Of a DNA stretch of 33,898 nucleotides, positions 8,601 to 17,693 are shown in pieces. Made by a program: the position numbers and the translations under genes. The DNA comes from a virus. The stretch is from positions 1 to 33,898 of the IMG/VR virus record IMGVR_UViG_3300042326_000183; one strand, given 5' to 3'. Every line of letters begins with the position of its first letter. The first letter of the stretch is position 1. The notes below the pieces were generated by a model. It had not been told where the DNA came from and made no database searches. It saw nothing but the letters and a program-made list of their open reading frames with translations.

Positions 8601-11600
8601 TTTGCGGAACATGAGATCGCGGTTGTCGATCAGGCTCTGGTAGTGCGCCTCCAAAAGTTCAAGCTCAATACCGTCCATGGCTTTACGGACGGATTCGTAG
8701 CTACGCCACTCGGTGCTGTTCTCGGTCAGACCCTCGATCCCCGGGAAGCGCTCCTTCTTCTTGACGGTCTTGCCGCCCTCCTCGAACTCCACGTCGTAGT
8801 CAAACCCGTCGCGCATCTGTTCAAAGGTGCGAGTGCCGTTCTTCTGCAGCCGTTCAATCTCGGGGGTGTTGCGGGTAAGTTTGTCCCCGTCGATCCGGAA
8901 CAGTGGCACACGACCAAGATCACCGCCTGCTTTCGCGTAGTCAGAGGCGCCGCGGCGGAGACCCGCCATCAACATTTTACTGACAGTGCTACGCTGCGCG
9001 TTAGAAATACCGCCAAGCTCTCCGTATACGGCGCGGCTCAGCGCCACCCGCATCATCTCGTTGTACTTGGTCTTGAGCGACATAGAGATGTCGCGGGCTT
9101 GCTTTAGGGAGTCATCAAACGCAGCGGACCCGGGGTTAATCCGTGCACGGTAGTTGGCGAGACTGAGCACCTGAGCCTTGAACCGGTCTAGGGAGTCAAT
9201 CGTGTTGATGTTGCGAGCTTTGATTAAGTTCCACGCTTCGCCAAAAGACTGCGGAGCCACGCCCAAAGCGTCGCGCGTCAGCCCTATTTCGATGTTCACG
9301 TCACGCAGGGACTTGCCGGTTGAGAACCGCCCTGTATCACCCGAGGTTTCCACGTTGTGCAAGCGTTGCCCTACAGACCCCGCGTCGAAAGTAACCCCCG
9401 TGCCGTAGCGCACGTAGCGCCGGGACTGGTCGAGCAGATAGCGGGTCATCTCATCGCCGTAACGCACGCCGAGCTTGTTTAGGATGCTCTTGATAGAGTT
9501 CCACACCCGGGCCACGAGACTGGTGTCGAGAATGGCTGCGTAGTCCGACAAGTATTCTTCCACGGCCTCGGCTCTGGAGAGACCGGGACGCGCAGCCATA
9601 GCTGCGTCGGCTGCCCGTGATACGCGCTCATCAAGGTTGTACACCGCTTCCATCAGAGCGTCGAACTTCGGGCCGGGCATGATGGCCCGCAGGCCATAGT
9701 GGCCCATGCTTTCGTGGGCTAGGACGAAGTTAAGCTGCTGTTCGGTGGCAATGCGATCGGTGAAGACGACGACCTGACCGTCACCAAAGGAGTAACCCAT
9801 GGCCTGAGCGGTGTCGAAGTCGCCCTGCGGGCGGGCTGCCACGGCGCGGGCGTAAAGCTGCGGGAACTTGGCCTTGAGGTCAGCCTGATTGCGGACCACG
9901 GTGACCTTGGGTGCACGCGCCAGCTTGCCGAGGAAGTTCCTGACCAAGAGCTGCACGCGGCCGGGCGCGATGGCAGTGACGGGCTTGCCGTCCAGATCGA
10001 CGACACCTTCGATGGTGTTCCAGTTGGCGAGGGCGAAGCCGCCACGAGCAGTCAGTTCGCCACGCTGAACATTCGGCTCGTTCTGGGCGTTGACGTAGGC
10101 CAGCAGTGGTACGTTACCCCGCAAGGCGGTACGACCTTCTTCGCCAAGGGCTTTAACCGCCACAGCGGTCTCACGAAATGCCTTTATAAACCCAGACGGT
10201 AGATCGGTATTGCTCGCACGGCTCGCGGCAAATACGTCAAGCATCGTGTTCAACGTGTGGATTGCAGTAGACCCACCGACTTGAGATTCTAGAGCTTCAC
10301 CTGCGGCTTCCATCTCGGGTACAGACCCGACACTTTTATATTTATCCCAGAGTTCTTTCGCATAGGTCTGGTCGGCCTCTGGCAGTGTAGCAATGTACTT
10401 TTTGGCACGCTGTAGGCGAGCGCGGTAGGCAGCGGCCAGTTCCGGATCAGTGCTCTTGAGCCCCTTGGGGGTACGACCCTCGGCAATCGCCATCACGCCA
10501 AACAATGCTTGGTCACGCTCATCAGCGGCCAACTCAGGGTCTGCTAGTTCCTCGATGTACCCGTCCAGCTCGGCGTCTAACAACTCCACTTCGGACACGG
10601 TTTTCGCACCGGCTTCTTCTCCGGCCCGCGCAATAGCTTGCTGTAAGGTAACCGGTTTGCGGGTCTGCGCGGCGGTAGGCGCTGTACGTTCTGCTTCCTG
10701 CCGGGCTGCTATAGCCTCACGGTTTTGACGTGGTGTTCTGTAGGTTCCGCCAGCAGTAAACTTGTCGAGCACAGCCTCCACATTGGCTGCAGCGGTAGCT
10801 TCTCTACCACCTGTCCTTGTGGCTCCTTTTTCAGCAAGTGTGGCAAACGCACTCGGCCGTGTTGGTGCCGTAGTTACTTCGGTAAAGATCGAAGATGGCA
10901 CACCCGGGGTCTCGGGCACCGCCTCGGCCCGAGGTTTAGGTTGGGCGGCGCCGCCGCGTTGGACTGTCGCCGCCTTGGGTGCAGCAGCTTTGGCCGCGCC
11001 TTTCCGTTGGATCGTGACCTGACCAGTTGGTTTGGTCGGCGCCGGAGGTGGCGGCGGGGGCGCAACAGCGCGGTCGATCGCAGCGTTTACTGCGTCGGGG
11101 TTGCTGGCGATGAGGGCACCAAGGCCCTGCGCATCCGTGCCGAGGTCGGCGAGAACAGCCTGCTGCTGTTCCGGGGTGAGGGCACCCAAGCGCTCGATGA
11201 CGTCGCGCTGCTTCTTCGGCAGCGGCTTGGCTTTCGGTGGGGCCTTAACCTTGGGCGCGGGTGCGGGTGCTGCCTCAGGCTGCACGATATCCGGCACATC
11301 CACGATGGGCGCGGCTTTGCCCACCCGGCGGCGCTTGCGCAGCTGCTTATACAAGGCTTGGTCGGCAGTGCCTTGCTGCGTGGCTGCCATCCAGTCGCGC
11401 TGTGCTGCTGGCGTCAGATCGCGGAGCGTTACGCCGCTCTGCTCCGGGCGGAAGGATTCCCACGCAACCTCAGCATCCACATAGGCTTCTTGTAGCGCCA
11501 GTGCACGGTCCATCCGGGCCGGCTCGACTTGTGCCGCACGCTGTGCGTAAGCCGCCTCGATCTCCGCTGCGCGCGTACCCTCGGCCAGTTGTGCCTGACG

Positions 11601-13565
11601 CGTTGCGTCGGCAGTGGCCTGTTGCTCCGCTGCTTGCTGTGCCGCAGCAGCCTCACGTGCCGCCATGGCAGCACGCAGTTGGTTACCCATCGCAGTGTCA
11701 GTGGTCTGGCCGGTCAGAAGCGGCGTGGGGGCAGGCGCCCCAACGCGCAAGCGTGCAGCCGGTGTAACCGGAGCCGCAGCGGGGGCAGGCGCACCCGTGG
11801 GTGCCACACCCTCAGGACCAGCAGTGAAGTCGGCAGCAGCCACACCGGGCGGAGGCAGCTGTGCAGCGGCAGCAGGAGCACCAATTGCACGCAGACGTGC
11901 GGCTTGCGGGGCAGCGGCTGCTGCCCCCGGAGGAATGACCTCGCCTTCCAGTATGATGTTGCGATCGCCACCCGGCACAGTGATGTTACCAGCAGTGCGG
12001 TCTTCTGGCCGCAGACCACCAGTTGCACCCCGCACGATCGCGGACTGCTGCAGCGTCAGTGGCCGGTTGATGTCGATTACCTGCTCCCCCCCGACGGGCG
12101 GGACAAGGATAGATTGCCCGGGCGCACGAGCGACAGATGGTCGTACAGTGGGGTCATAACCAATCTGTAGGCGGGTGGGTGACATCCGGCCATACATGTC
12201 AGGCGTAAGTACTTCTTCGGTCGGTGCTTCCTTCTCAGCCGCCTGCTCAGTGGCCGTGATGTTAAGGTCCTTGGGCTTGTCAGTAGGTACTGGCGGCTTG
12301 GGAGCGCCACGCGCAAGCGCACCCTGTGGGAGCACAACACCGACACCGCCACCAAGGAGGGCACCAGCGCCAGCCGCGACAAGCATCTGCTCGCCATACC
12401 GCTCAGCGATATAGGGGGCCAGTACCTTCCAGTCCTGTGGAGATAGGTTGTCATGCACCATGGGGTCGAACAGCACAGACTCAAGGAAGGTCTGCGCTAC
12501 CTCCGTACCGGCTTCGCGGAAGCCAGTGGCAACACCAGAGGTCAGACGACGACGGACCACACCCTTGGCTGCGTTCTCAGCCGCGGCCTTAACGACCGGG
12601 CTCAGCAGTCGGCTTTCGATACCGAACGTGTCGAGGTAGGAGTTAGCCAGTGCGCCACCGAGGATGCCCACCTTAACCAGTGGATCGCGCAGGTCCTGCT
12701 GGTTGCGGACAGCTGCGTCGTACATGCCAGCGAGGTGGATCGGGAAGTTAACTCCGGCGGCACCGGCCGTACCTGCACGTGCGACAGAACCGGCTGCCAT
12801 ACCAGCACGGGAAGCCAGCGATGCTGCACCCATACCACCTGCCAGCGACCCCACCAGCAAGGGGATGGACTCGACGGACCCATCGACGATCTGCTCCCAC
12901 AGGGAGCTGTTCTCAGCGATCAGTGCAGAGCGCAGTTGTTCGTTCTCAGAGTCACCAAGAAGCGACTCGACCGGGGCCCGCAGCGCAGCACCCGTTTCCT
13001 CGAAGCCAGCCAGTGTTGCGGCCGTACCCGGCAGCGTGCCGAGACCGTAAGCGATGTTCTTGAGACCACGACCCAGCAGTTCCCCTTTGCCGCGGCGCTC
13101 GGAGAACGACGCAAGATACTGCCCGAACGCGTTACCGGGTAGGGCAACCCACCCAGCGCCAGTAGGGCGCTGGGTATTTCCCGGCATTTGAGCAGCTTCA
13201 AGCGCAGAGCGGACGTCATCAGCTTTGAACACACGGTCACCAGCGAACATTTCGTTCGTGGCTTGGTTGAAGTAGGCCGTGGCGGGAGGACGCACTGGCG
13301 TACCGGCGGGGGTACCAAGAGTCGGTCCCTCGAACAAACTCGCTGCGCGGGCGTCCCCGGCAGCGCGAACTGCGTTGAGTGTGTCCAGTGCCTGCGGCGC
13401 TTGCCGCGGAACCATACGGCCGGAGACTAGTGTATCTGCATCGGTCGGTTGGAGACTACCGGCGCCCATGCGGGTTGCCGGATCATCCCCGAAACGAGCG
13501 GACGGGACACGAAGTCCCGCCCCCATTGCTTGGCTAACCGGTCTGTCAAAGAACATCTCAGCCAT
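5685..13565 (-). CDS. Giant internal/ejection-type virion protein with HExxxH metallopeptidase-like and polyvalent-protein features
   Basis: A 2626-residue protein, last in the late operon. Visible layout: a Pro/Gly-rich N-terminus; small-residue hydrophobic segments at ~232-262 and ~391-421; a long Ala/Pro/Gln-rich, partly coiled-coil region ~430-900; a metallopeptidase-like segment around H1284-E1285-SMG-H1289 (AHESMGHYGLR) followed by EAVEEYLSDY; a triple six-residue repeat near 1780; a GYVPILREGRF stretch at 1823-1833 resembling the PLxRFG motif of large phage proteins; an LPD38-like helical region ~2220-2330 (VWMWTFNSFERASRQTAG); and a hydrophobic segment ~2331-2350. It follows two other internal-protein-like genes, as T7 gp14-gp15-gp16 do, so ejection into the host is inferred. 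No lytic transglycosylase motif was seen. The start is supported by GGAGGG overlapping the previous stop. Confidence 0.8.
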   Translation of the reverse strand: MAEMFFDRPVSQAMGAGLRVPSARFGDDPATRMGAGSLQPTDADTLVSGRMVPRQAPQALDTLNAVRAAGDARAASLFEGPTLGTPAGTPVRPPATAYFNQATNEMFAGDRVFKADDVRSALEAAQMPGNTQRPTGAGWVALPGNAFGQYLASFSERRGKGELLGRGLKNIAYGLGTLPGTAATLAGFEETGAALRAPVESLLGDSENEQLRSALIAENSSLWEQIVDGSVESIPLLVGSLAGGMGAASLASRAGMAAGSVARAGTAGAAGVNFPIHLAGMYDAAVRNQQDLRDPLVKVGILGGALANSYLDTFGIESRLLSPVVKAAAENAAKGVVRRRLTSGVATGFREAGTEVAQTFLESVLFDPMVHDNLSPQDWKVLAPYIAERYGEQMLVAAGAGALLGGGVGVVLPQGALARGAPKPPVPTDKPKDLNITATEQAAEKEAPTEEVLTPDMYGRMSPTRLQIGYDPTVRPSVARAPGQSILVPPVGGEQVIDINRPLTLQQSAIVRGATGGLRPEDRTAGNITVPGGDRNIILEGEVIPPGAAAAAPQAARLRAIGAPAAAAQLPPPGVAAADFTAGPEGVAPTGAPAPAAAPVTPAARLRVGAPAPTPLLTGQTTDTAMGNQLRAAMAAREAAAAQQAAEQQATADATRQAQLAEGTRAAEIEAAYAQRAAQVEPARMDRALALQEAYVDAEVAWESFRPEQSGVTLRDLTPAAQRDWMAATQQGTADQALYKQLRKRRRVGKAAPIVDVPDIVQPEAAPAPAPKVKAPPKAKPLPKKQRDVIERLGALTPEQQQAVLADLGTDAQGLGALIASNPDAVNAAIDRAVAPPPPPPAPTKPTGQVTIQRKGAAKAAAPKAATVQRGGAAQPKPRAEAVPETPGVPSSIFTEVTTAPTRPSAFATLAEKGATRTGGREATAAANVEAVLDKFTAGGTYRTPRQNREAIAARQEAERTAPTAAQTRKPVTLQQAIARAGEEAGAKTVSEVELLDAELDGYIEELADPELAADERDQALFGVMAIAEGRTPKGLKSTDPELAAAYRARLQRAKKYIATLPEADQTYAKELWDKYKSVGSVPEMEAAGEALESQVGGSTAIHTLNTMLDVFAASRASNTDLPSGFIKAFRETAVAVKALGEEGRTALRGNVPLLAYVNAQNEPNVQRGELTARGGFALANWNTIEGVVDLDGKPVTAIAPGRVQLLVRNFLGKLARAPKVTVVRNQADLKAKFPQLYARAVAARPQGDFDTAQAMGYSFGDGQVVVFTDRIATEQQLNFVLAHESMGHYGLRAIMPGPKFDALMEAVYNLDERVSRAADAAMAARPGLSRAEAVEEYLSDYAAILDTSLVARVWNSIKSILNKLGVRYGDEMTRYLLDQSRRYVRYGTGVTFDAGSVGQRLHNVETSGDTGRFSTGKSLRDVNIEIGLTRDALGVAPQSFGEAWNLIKARNINTIDSLDRFKAQVLSLANYRARINPGSAAFDDSLKQARDISMSLKTKYNEMMRVALSRAVYGELGGISNAQRSTVSKMLMAGLRRGASDYAKAGGDLGRVPLFRIDGDKLTRNTPEIERLQKNGTRTFEQMRDGFDYDVEFEEGGKTVKKKERFPGIEGLTENSTEWRSYESVRKAMDGIELELLEAHYQSLIDNRDLMFRKLAQSVTDGELTADERAALVTVAETYSNLYTTDVTVSESGGAKLDPDYQTYANDVLRQTNMALIGESTDRFDALRKLLVEPRVFIKGEAGSEVDRTLPAAMEAQIADDLIAKLKGFRQRLSLKRDEFAVQDKFAVQDKFAVQDKVKQIITAEIANQDADAYTKRTLFTGYVPILREGRFQMRVVALVDGKPVQVKDSYREQLVYSQFDSLSEAVEMSGKANEAFGNTPFEVMYYSDAAQGYVLGNVTLQAVPETALETVAAPPDLNLNEFLRGIRQFDINLSPQKLEQLVVALTRQNSSARNRLMRAFTPGADPDAIMAASRHIEGRASTVAKIATRVRRSELMDRSMRSTNELWNAELKDPRTGRDWAEVLKERADAMDADPTVSREAKVDARRIYEAYAHMVQQTRGGPANRANQFYGEAAKTMEFVEGNRSVDESDFGAKPWVSALRAITSMVQLGGSVATGAMNFVALETNVVPYLASYNSKTAFGGGFGLGNVHKEMVRAAAQVGGRSIVDSRFDTAEFFAEVEASDKLQKQFGLSAREAQFLKEGILDGKLTPAQTNSLIGTSRGRVTRGAAQKAIDVWMWTFNSFERASRQTAGLTAYRLEYARKLAAGKTEAEAHDQATQFALQALDLTLGDYAVLNRPPAWRSGIQSFAYMYKVFVTTSVQLLANMDRKGQIFMLGSLWMLTGLAGLPFAEDLEDVIDTIAQTLKISGWQGARYEAAQMLDSIFPGMSPLLMQGLVNQFVPGDVAAKTSLGDLLPGSGALIAGADPFRSVMEILGPAAGMIGATGTFAKQALTAPFTATVDVEDVLRESPVTMMRAAGEAYVYMQNGAITDRRGYTVSPEMSAGVVLARVLGFYPAAASRQYEMIGMAKRITDYQREQTTAYRTGWVKAMMEGDRARAREIEAEVDTWNAGSKGTGLEIKNFVKNSQRALKEARRPAMERTLRSAPNAAERDLQNLIDLMIQN
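8173..8226 (-). repeat. Perfect triple 18-bp in-frame tandem repeat
   Basis: Three identical, directly adjacent copies of TTGTCCTGCACCGCGAAC (plus-strand reading) encode FAVQDK three times in the giant virion protein (~residues 1780-1798). The perfect identity of all copies suggests recent slippage expansion. The length preserves the reading frame. Confidence 0.95.
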
Positions 13566-13567
13566 GT

Positions 13568-15490
13568 TTACCCTCCGATTTCAACAAGAACGGTCTGCGG
13601 CCCTGCGGCCGTATCTTGCTTCTGTAGTTGGAACGCTGCAACCTGTTGTCCGTTGGAGAGCACCACAATCGTGTCCTCTCCGAGCTTCTGGTAGCTGTAG
13701 TCTGCGGCCGGACCGGGCAGCTTTCCACTTGCGACCAGCGCCGCTTTGAGTTGCTCGACCTGCACATCGTTTAACTTAGTGCCGAGGTCCTGCTCGATGG
13801 CCAGTGCCATGTCGATGGCTTTCTGGTCAGCCTGCAAAGCAGCCTCGTTCTGGTCAATCGCGATCTGCTGGCGGATAGCCTCGTCAGTCTCAAAGACTTT
13901 ACCTGCGCGTTCTGCTTCCGCAGCAGCAACCTGTGCACGGTAGTTGGCGTCGATTGATTGCAGCATCTGTTTGCCGAATGCGTCGAGGTTAGCATCCTTC
14001 TGTTGCAGTTGGCCGTTCATGTAAATGTCGCCCAGTCCGCCACTCTTCGGGATAATGACGACATCAGTTCCTCCGTACACCATGGATGCCACTGCACTCA
14101 GGCGCTGGGCGCTAGTGAAGTTCACGGCTTCCTCTACACCGAGTGTGAGTTGCTGCGTCAGGATCATGGTCTCCAGCTCGCGCACCTTGCTGACGGCGGT
14201 CATGTAACCATTGAGGTCGCCTCTGTTCATGGCGTCTTGGGCCGCGTAGGCGTACAGCGCACGCTCTTGCTCGGCGATGGCCGAGAAGTTCGGGTCGAAC
14301 ACAGGACTGTTCTGCTGCGAGACAAGTGCAGGCAGGTCCACATTGCCCGCCGGGGTCCTGCCGATGTCGGCGAAAAACATCTCTGTCGGGGTCGGCGCTG
14401 CACCAAGGCGCTCACCAAACGTCATGGTCTGGCCGGTTGGCTGCATAGCCCCAACGTCTGCACCGAACCCCAAGGTGTAATCACCCAGTGGCTGATACGG
14501 TGCGGGCTCTGGTGGGCGTACACCCGCAGGCGGAAAGCGCATAGCGTCACCGCCCATGTCCTCCAAGGGTATAGTTACGGGTCCGTCGGGACCCTGAATG
14601 GTTACTGTCCGCTCCAGCTTGTAACCTACCGGGTAGTATGGACCCGCCGGCTCCCGGCGTGCACCAAGAACTTCGGGACCTTCCGGAGCGGTGGCACCAC
14701 GGACGGACACGGCTCCGGGCAGTTGCCCCGCCTCGGCGATCAAAGCATCCACTGCCCGCTCGTCGGCGATAAGTGCGTCGAGGTCTTCCGACCCCCCATA
14801 GCCCGCTTGTCGCGCGGCTACGTCATCCGCCCGCCGCCGCTGGATGTCTTGTTTAATCTCCTGCATAAGTGGCAAAGAATTGCTATCTAGCCATACTTCA
14901 CCATAGCCCGGTATGGTGACAAACTGTCCCTCAAGTCGCCCTTGCGTTGCCCGCGCAGCAAAGTCGCCCGGGCGCGCAGACAGGTCACCGGCTCCCGGTG
15001 TATAGAATGTCGGCGTCATCGGCGTGCCAAGCGTGTCAGTACCCGCGCCGCCGCTTACAGAAGTCGATCCCGCCCCACCAGAAATGTTGGCGTTAGCTGC
15101 TGCAGGCGCGGCAGAAGCCTTGGTACCCATGCTTAGCGGTATACGAACACCGCCCTGTGGGGCAGAAGGTGCGCCGGGGACGGTAGCACCACTGCCAGTG
15201 GCTGGCGCCCCAATACGAAAGAACGGTTGCGCAGTTCCAATACCGGCGAGTGCTGCTTTGTTGGCAGCTCTGGCCGCAGCCGCCTCCGCTGCAGCTGCAG
15301 CGCGGCGACGCTTAGCCTCCTCGCGGTCTTCGATCTTGAACTGCTGGTCCTGCGCGCGGATGTTCATCACTTGCCGCGACTCGCGCTGGCCTAGCGCGGT
15401 GTTGACACCCGCACCGAAGGCTTCCGACATGCCGCCACCCGGAGCGCCGATGCCACCGAGAATACGGTTACCGAATGTTTGGACTACCAT
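13568..15490 (-). CDS. Internal virion protein-like, Ala-rich with coiled coils
   Basis: A 640-residue protein lying directly before the giant virion gene, with 2 bases between stop and next start. The N-terminus is glycine-rich (NRILGGIGAPGGG), then comes a strongly helical charged/Ala-rich segment (~45-80; FKIEDREEAKRRRAAAAAEA). The middle is Pro/Gly-rich and probably disordered (~90-340). The C-terminal ~200 residues again form long helices (MLQSIDANYRAQVAAAEAER, EAALQADQKAIDMALAIEQ) and end in a small beta unit. Position and composition recall the middle internal core protein of T7-like phages (gp15), but no sequence motif proves this. The start ATG has AGGAGG six bases upstream. Confidence 0.55.
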   Translation of the reverse strand: MVVQTFGNRILGGIGAPGGGMSEAFGAGVNTALGQRESRQVMNIRAQDQQFKIEDREEAKRRRAAAAAEAAAARAANKAALAGIGTAQPFFRIGAPATGSGATVPGAPSAPQGGVRIPLSMGTKASAAPAAANANISGGAGSTSVSGGAGTDTLGTPMTPTFYTPGAGDLSARPGDFAARATQGRLEGQFVTIPGYGEVWLDSNSLPLMQEIKQDIQRRRADDVAARQAGYGGSEDLDALIADERAVDALIAEAGQLPGAVSVRGATAPEGPEVLGARREPAGPYYPVGYKLERTVTIQGPDGPVTIPLEDMGGDAMRFPPAGVRPPEPAPYQPLGDYTLGFGADVGAMQPTGQTMTFGERLGAAPTPTEMFFADIGRTPAGNVDLPALVSQQNSPVFDPNFSAIAEQERALYAYAAQDAMNRGDLNGYMTAVSKVRELETMILTQQLTLGVEEAVNFTSAQRLSAVASMVYGGTDVVIIPKSGGLGDIYMNGQLQQKDANLDAFGKQMLQSIDANYRAQVAAAEAERAGKVFETDEAIRQQIAIDQNEAALQADQKAIDMALAIEQDLGTKLNDVQVEQLKAALVASGKLPGPAADYSYQKLGEDTIVVLSNGQQVAAFQLQKQDTAAGPQTVLVEIGG

Positions 15491-15502
15491 GGGTGCCTCC
15501 TA

Positions 15503-16393
15503 TTAGGCGATATTACCGTACATCTGCCCGAAACCGCCAGCCAAGTCTTTAGCGTAGTCAGACTTTCGTTGGTACAAGTCTTTGTAGACCGCCATGTTAA
15601 GCTCCTCGCCAGTGGTTGGGACACTGGTCGGAAGGGCTGACAGTCCTGCAGCCGTGGTTTGCGCAGCGCGAGCCTGTTCACCAGTGACAGCGGCAGTACC
15701 GATCCGAGTGCCCTCGATCGAAGCGCGGCGGCGCTCCGAGTCCTGCAGACCCGGGCGACCAGAGACAGCAGCGGTACGCTCGACATCACGCAAGCCACGC
15801 TGAGTACCCATCTGGGCCTCGGCAAACGCACGCTCAGGGTTGGCCTCGCCAGCTTGGAGCAAGGAGCGAGCAGCGCCAAGGCGCTCGTCAAACACGCCAC
15901 GCTCGATGGCGGCAGTCTCCATGTTGCGCTTAAGGAGTTCGCGCTCCTGCGCTGTCAGGTCCTGCGGCGCTTTACCAAACATGGACATGGCAAGCGGGGC
16001 GATGTTGCCGAGGTTAAGGCCAGCGAACATACCGCCACCTGCAGCGGCTGCGCCACCAACTCCAGCGGCAGGAGCCGTACCGAGAATCGAAGCAGTAGAA
16101 CCGGGGGCAGCGCCACTAAACAGTCCACCGAACAGTCCACCTCCGCCACCGGCGCCAGCAGCGCGAGCAGCACCAAAGCCGCCCAGACCACCAAGGGCAG
16201 CGCCGATCATCGGGTTAACCCCCGCCGCGGCAGCACCAAGGCCACCAAGGGCTGCGCCCGTTAACGCAGTACCGATGGTACCGGAGATGCCAATCATGCC
16301 CGCGATAGGAGCAGCGATGAAGGGGGCAGCGATCATGGCAACCGTGCCTACGACCTTTTTAATCCCGCGCCAGACTTTCGACAGAAACCCCAT
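15503..16393 (-). CDS. Internal virion protein-like with hydrophobic Gly/Ala N-terminal half
   Basis: A 296-residue protein. The first ~25 residues are a basic, then hydrophobic, segment (WRGIKKVVGTVAMIAAPFIAA), followed by a long Gly/Ala/Leu-rich stretch to ~residue 130 that could insert in membranes. The C-terminal half is helical and charged (LTAQERELLKRNMETAAIERG onward). A membrane-active N-terminus with a helical tail, first of three successive genes, resembles T7 gp14-type ejection proteins; this is inference. A GTG at 16396 is possible, but ATG at 16393 is chosen because it has GGAGAG upstream and forms a TGATG overlap with the preceding stop. Confidence 0.55.
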   Translation of the reverse strand: MGFLSKVWRGIKKVVGTVAMIAAPFIAAPIAGMIGISGTIGTALTGAALGGLGAAAAGVNPMIGAALGGLGGFGAARAAGAGGGGGLFGGLFSGAAPGSTASILGTAPAAGVGGAAAAGGGMFAGLNLGNIAPLAMSMFGKAPQDLTAQERELLKRNMETAAIERGVFDERLGAARSLLQAGEANPERAFAEAQMGTQRGLRDVERTAAVSGRPGLQDSERRRASIEGTRIGTAAVTGEQARAAQTTAAGLSALPTSVPTTGEELNMAVYKDLYQRKSDYAKDLAGGFGQMYGNIA

Positions 16394-17691
16394 CACATCT
16401 CTCCTTCTTCGTAGTCATCTTCTTCAACGTAGCTCTCGCCCTTCTTGCCGTCCATCCCGCGCGTCTTGGCAATCAGTTTGTCCAAATGGTCCGTGCCGAC
16501 CTTCCGAACAACGTCAGCTGGGATAACGTACTCACCCTCATGAGCGTTGATCGGGATCGACCCGTCCGGGTTCTTGCTCTTGGCCGGGAGCGGCCCGCCC
16601 TTTTTCATCGACATCTGAGGCGCCTGTCCTGCGGACATCGGTGCAGGCGTGGTCATCTGCCCACCGCCCATTGTTTTGCCAATGATGTAGAGTATGATGA
16701 GGAAGCCTTGGTCGTACTCCTCACCGATGTCTTCGGCGTCCAGCATCCCCTGCTGGATCAGAACCTGACGCAGCTGCGGCCACATCTCCGGGTTTTGTAG
16801 CGCGGTCGTGGCAACCTGCACAAACATGTTGAGGCTCTGCGCATCGACTTCGCCAGCGGCCATGGCCTGCTGGACCTGAGCCTTGATCTGTTCGACCTGC
16901 TGCGGATTCTGCTGCATGAACTGCTGCGCCTGCTGGTCGATGGCAGCAAAGTTAAGCGGACGACCTTGACCGCCCTGCGGAGCCAGACCAACCACGGGAG
17001 CGCCGCCTTGTTGCGCAACGTTCATAGCCATGGGTGAGGCACCCATGGGGCGCTGCGGCATACCGCCGGGTCCAACCATCCCGCCTTCGGCGTAAGATTG
17101 CATTGGCATATCGAGCATACGCGCGAGCGCCGGTGGAAGATCAAGTGATGCAGTTGACGGGCGGATAGGCATACCGCCCTTACCGACGTAACCACCAGCC
17201 TCGTAGGTCGGCACGCGCGAACGCTCAGCGTTCAGTCGGCTCACCTCCTCACCAGTCATGAGATCATCCTGTCCGCCGCTTGGCGAGACAGTCGGGGGGA
17301 TTACTGGTGGGAGCACGGGGGTTTGCATAACAGGGCGGTCGCGGTCGCCCCGCATCGACATGTCAACGGCCAATCCGCCACGAGTGGCGCCAATGTTGTT
17401 CATCTCTGCACTTGTACGAGTGACAGGTCTGTCTCTGGCTGTGGGTGCACCTTGCGGACCGCTGATTGCGGCAGCCACACGGTTGACTCGACTAGTGGGA
17501 TCGTTGGTGTTGACCCCGCCGGGGTTGTAGCTACCGCCGCCGCCCTGCCCTACAGGTGCGATCCCCATGGCGTTTGCACCACGAGAAAGCGCACCGCCAC
17601 CCTCGAACGTAGCACCGGAACGGCCCGGACCGCCACCGTCAAACATGTCACGAAGGCCGGTGTAGCTACCCCGGGAAGGACTGCGCGCCAT
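16393..17691 (-). CDS. Virion-associated structural protein, Gly/Gln/Met-rich
   Basis: A 432-residue protein. The N-terminal ~200 residues are Gly/Arg/Pro-rich and low complexity. Residues ~225-310 are Gln-rich helices (IDQQAQQFMQQNPQQVEQI). The C-terminus carries a recognisable element, GSIPINAHEGEYVIPADVVRKVG, resembling an IPAxLTPGEFVV-type segment seen in phage tail and tape-measure proteins, and an acidic tip (EEDDYEEGE). It lies between the nozzle/115-residue gene pair and the internal-protein trio, so a tail or ejection-apparatus role is likely but not specified. Its end overlaps the next gene in TGATG. AAGGAG precedes the start. Confidence 0.55.
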   Translation of the reverse strand: MARSPSRGSYTGLRDMFDGGGPGRSGATFEGGGALSRGANAMGIAPVGQGGGGSYNPGGVNTNDPTSRVNRVAAAISGPQGAPTARDRPVTRTSAEMNNIGATRGGLAVDMSMRGDRDRPVMQTPVLPPVIPPTVSPSGGQDDLMTGEEVSRLNAERSRVPTYEAGGYVGKGGMPIRPSTASLDLPPALARMLDMPMQSYAEGGMVGPGGMPQRPMGASPMAMNVAQQGGAPVVGLAPQGGQGRPLNFAAIDQQAQQFMQQNPQQVEQIKAQVQQAMAAGEVDAQSLNMFVQVATTALQNPEMWPQLRQVLIQQGMLDAEDIGEEYDQGFLIILYIIGKTMGGGQMTTPAPMSAGQAPQMSMKKGGPLPAKSKNPDGSIPINAHEGEYVIPADVVRKVGTDHLDKLIAKTRGMDGKKGESYVEEDDYEEGEM

Positions 17692-17693
17692 GG

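Noticed and set aside
5685-13565. Lytic transglycosylase domain as in T7 gp16
   Set aside because: No Glu-Ser/GLMQ-type transglycosylase signature was seen in the translated sequence.
10725-14890. Several long plus-strand frames (e.g. 10725-11495 and 13958-14890) opposite the giant and 640-residue genes
   Set aside because: All are composition shadows (Arg/Ser/Ala-rich) of the Ala/Pro-coding minus strand genes, with no motifs.
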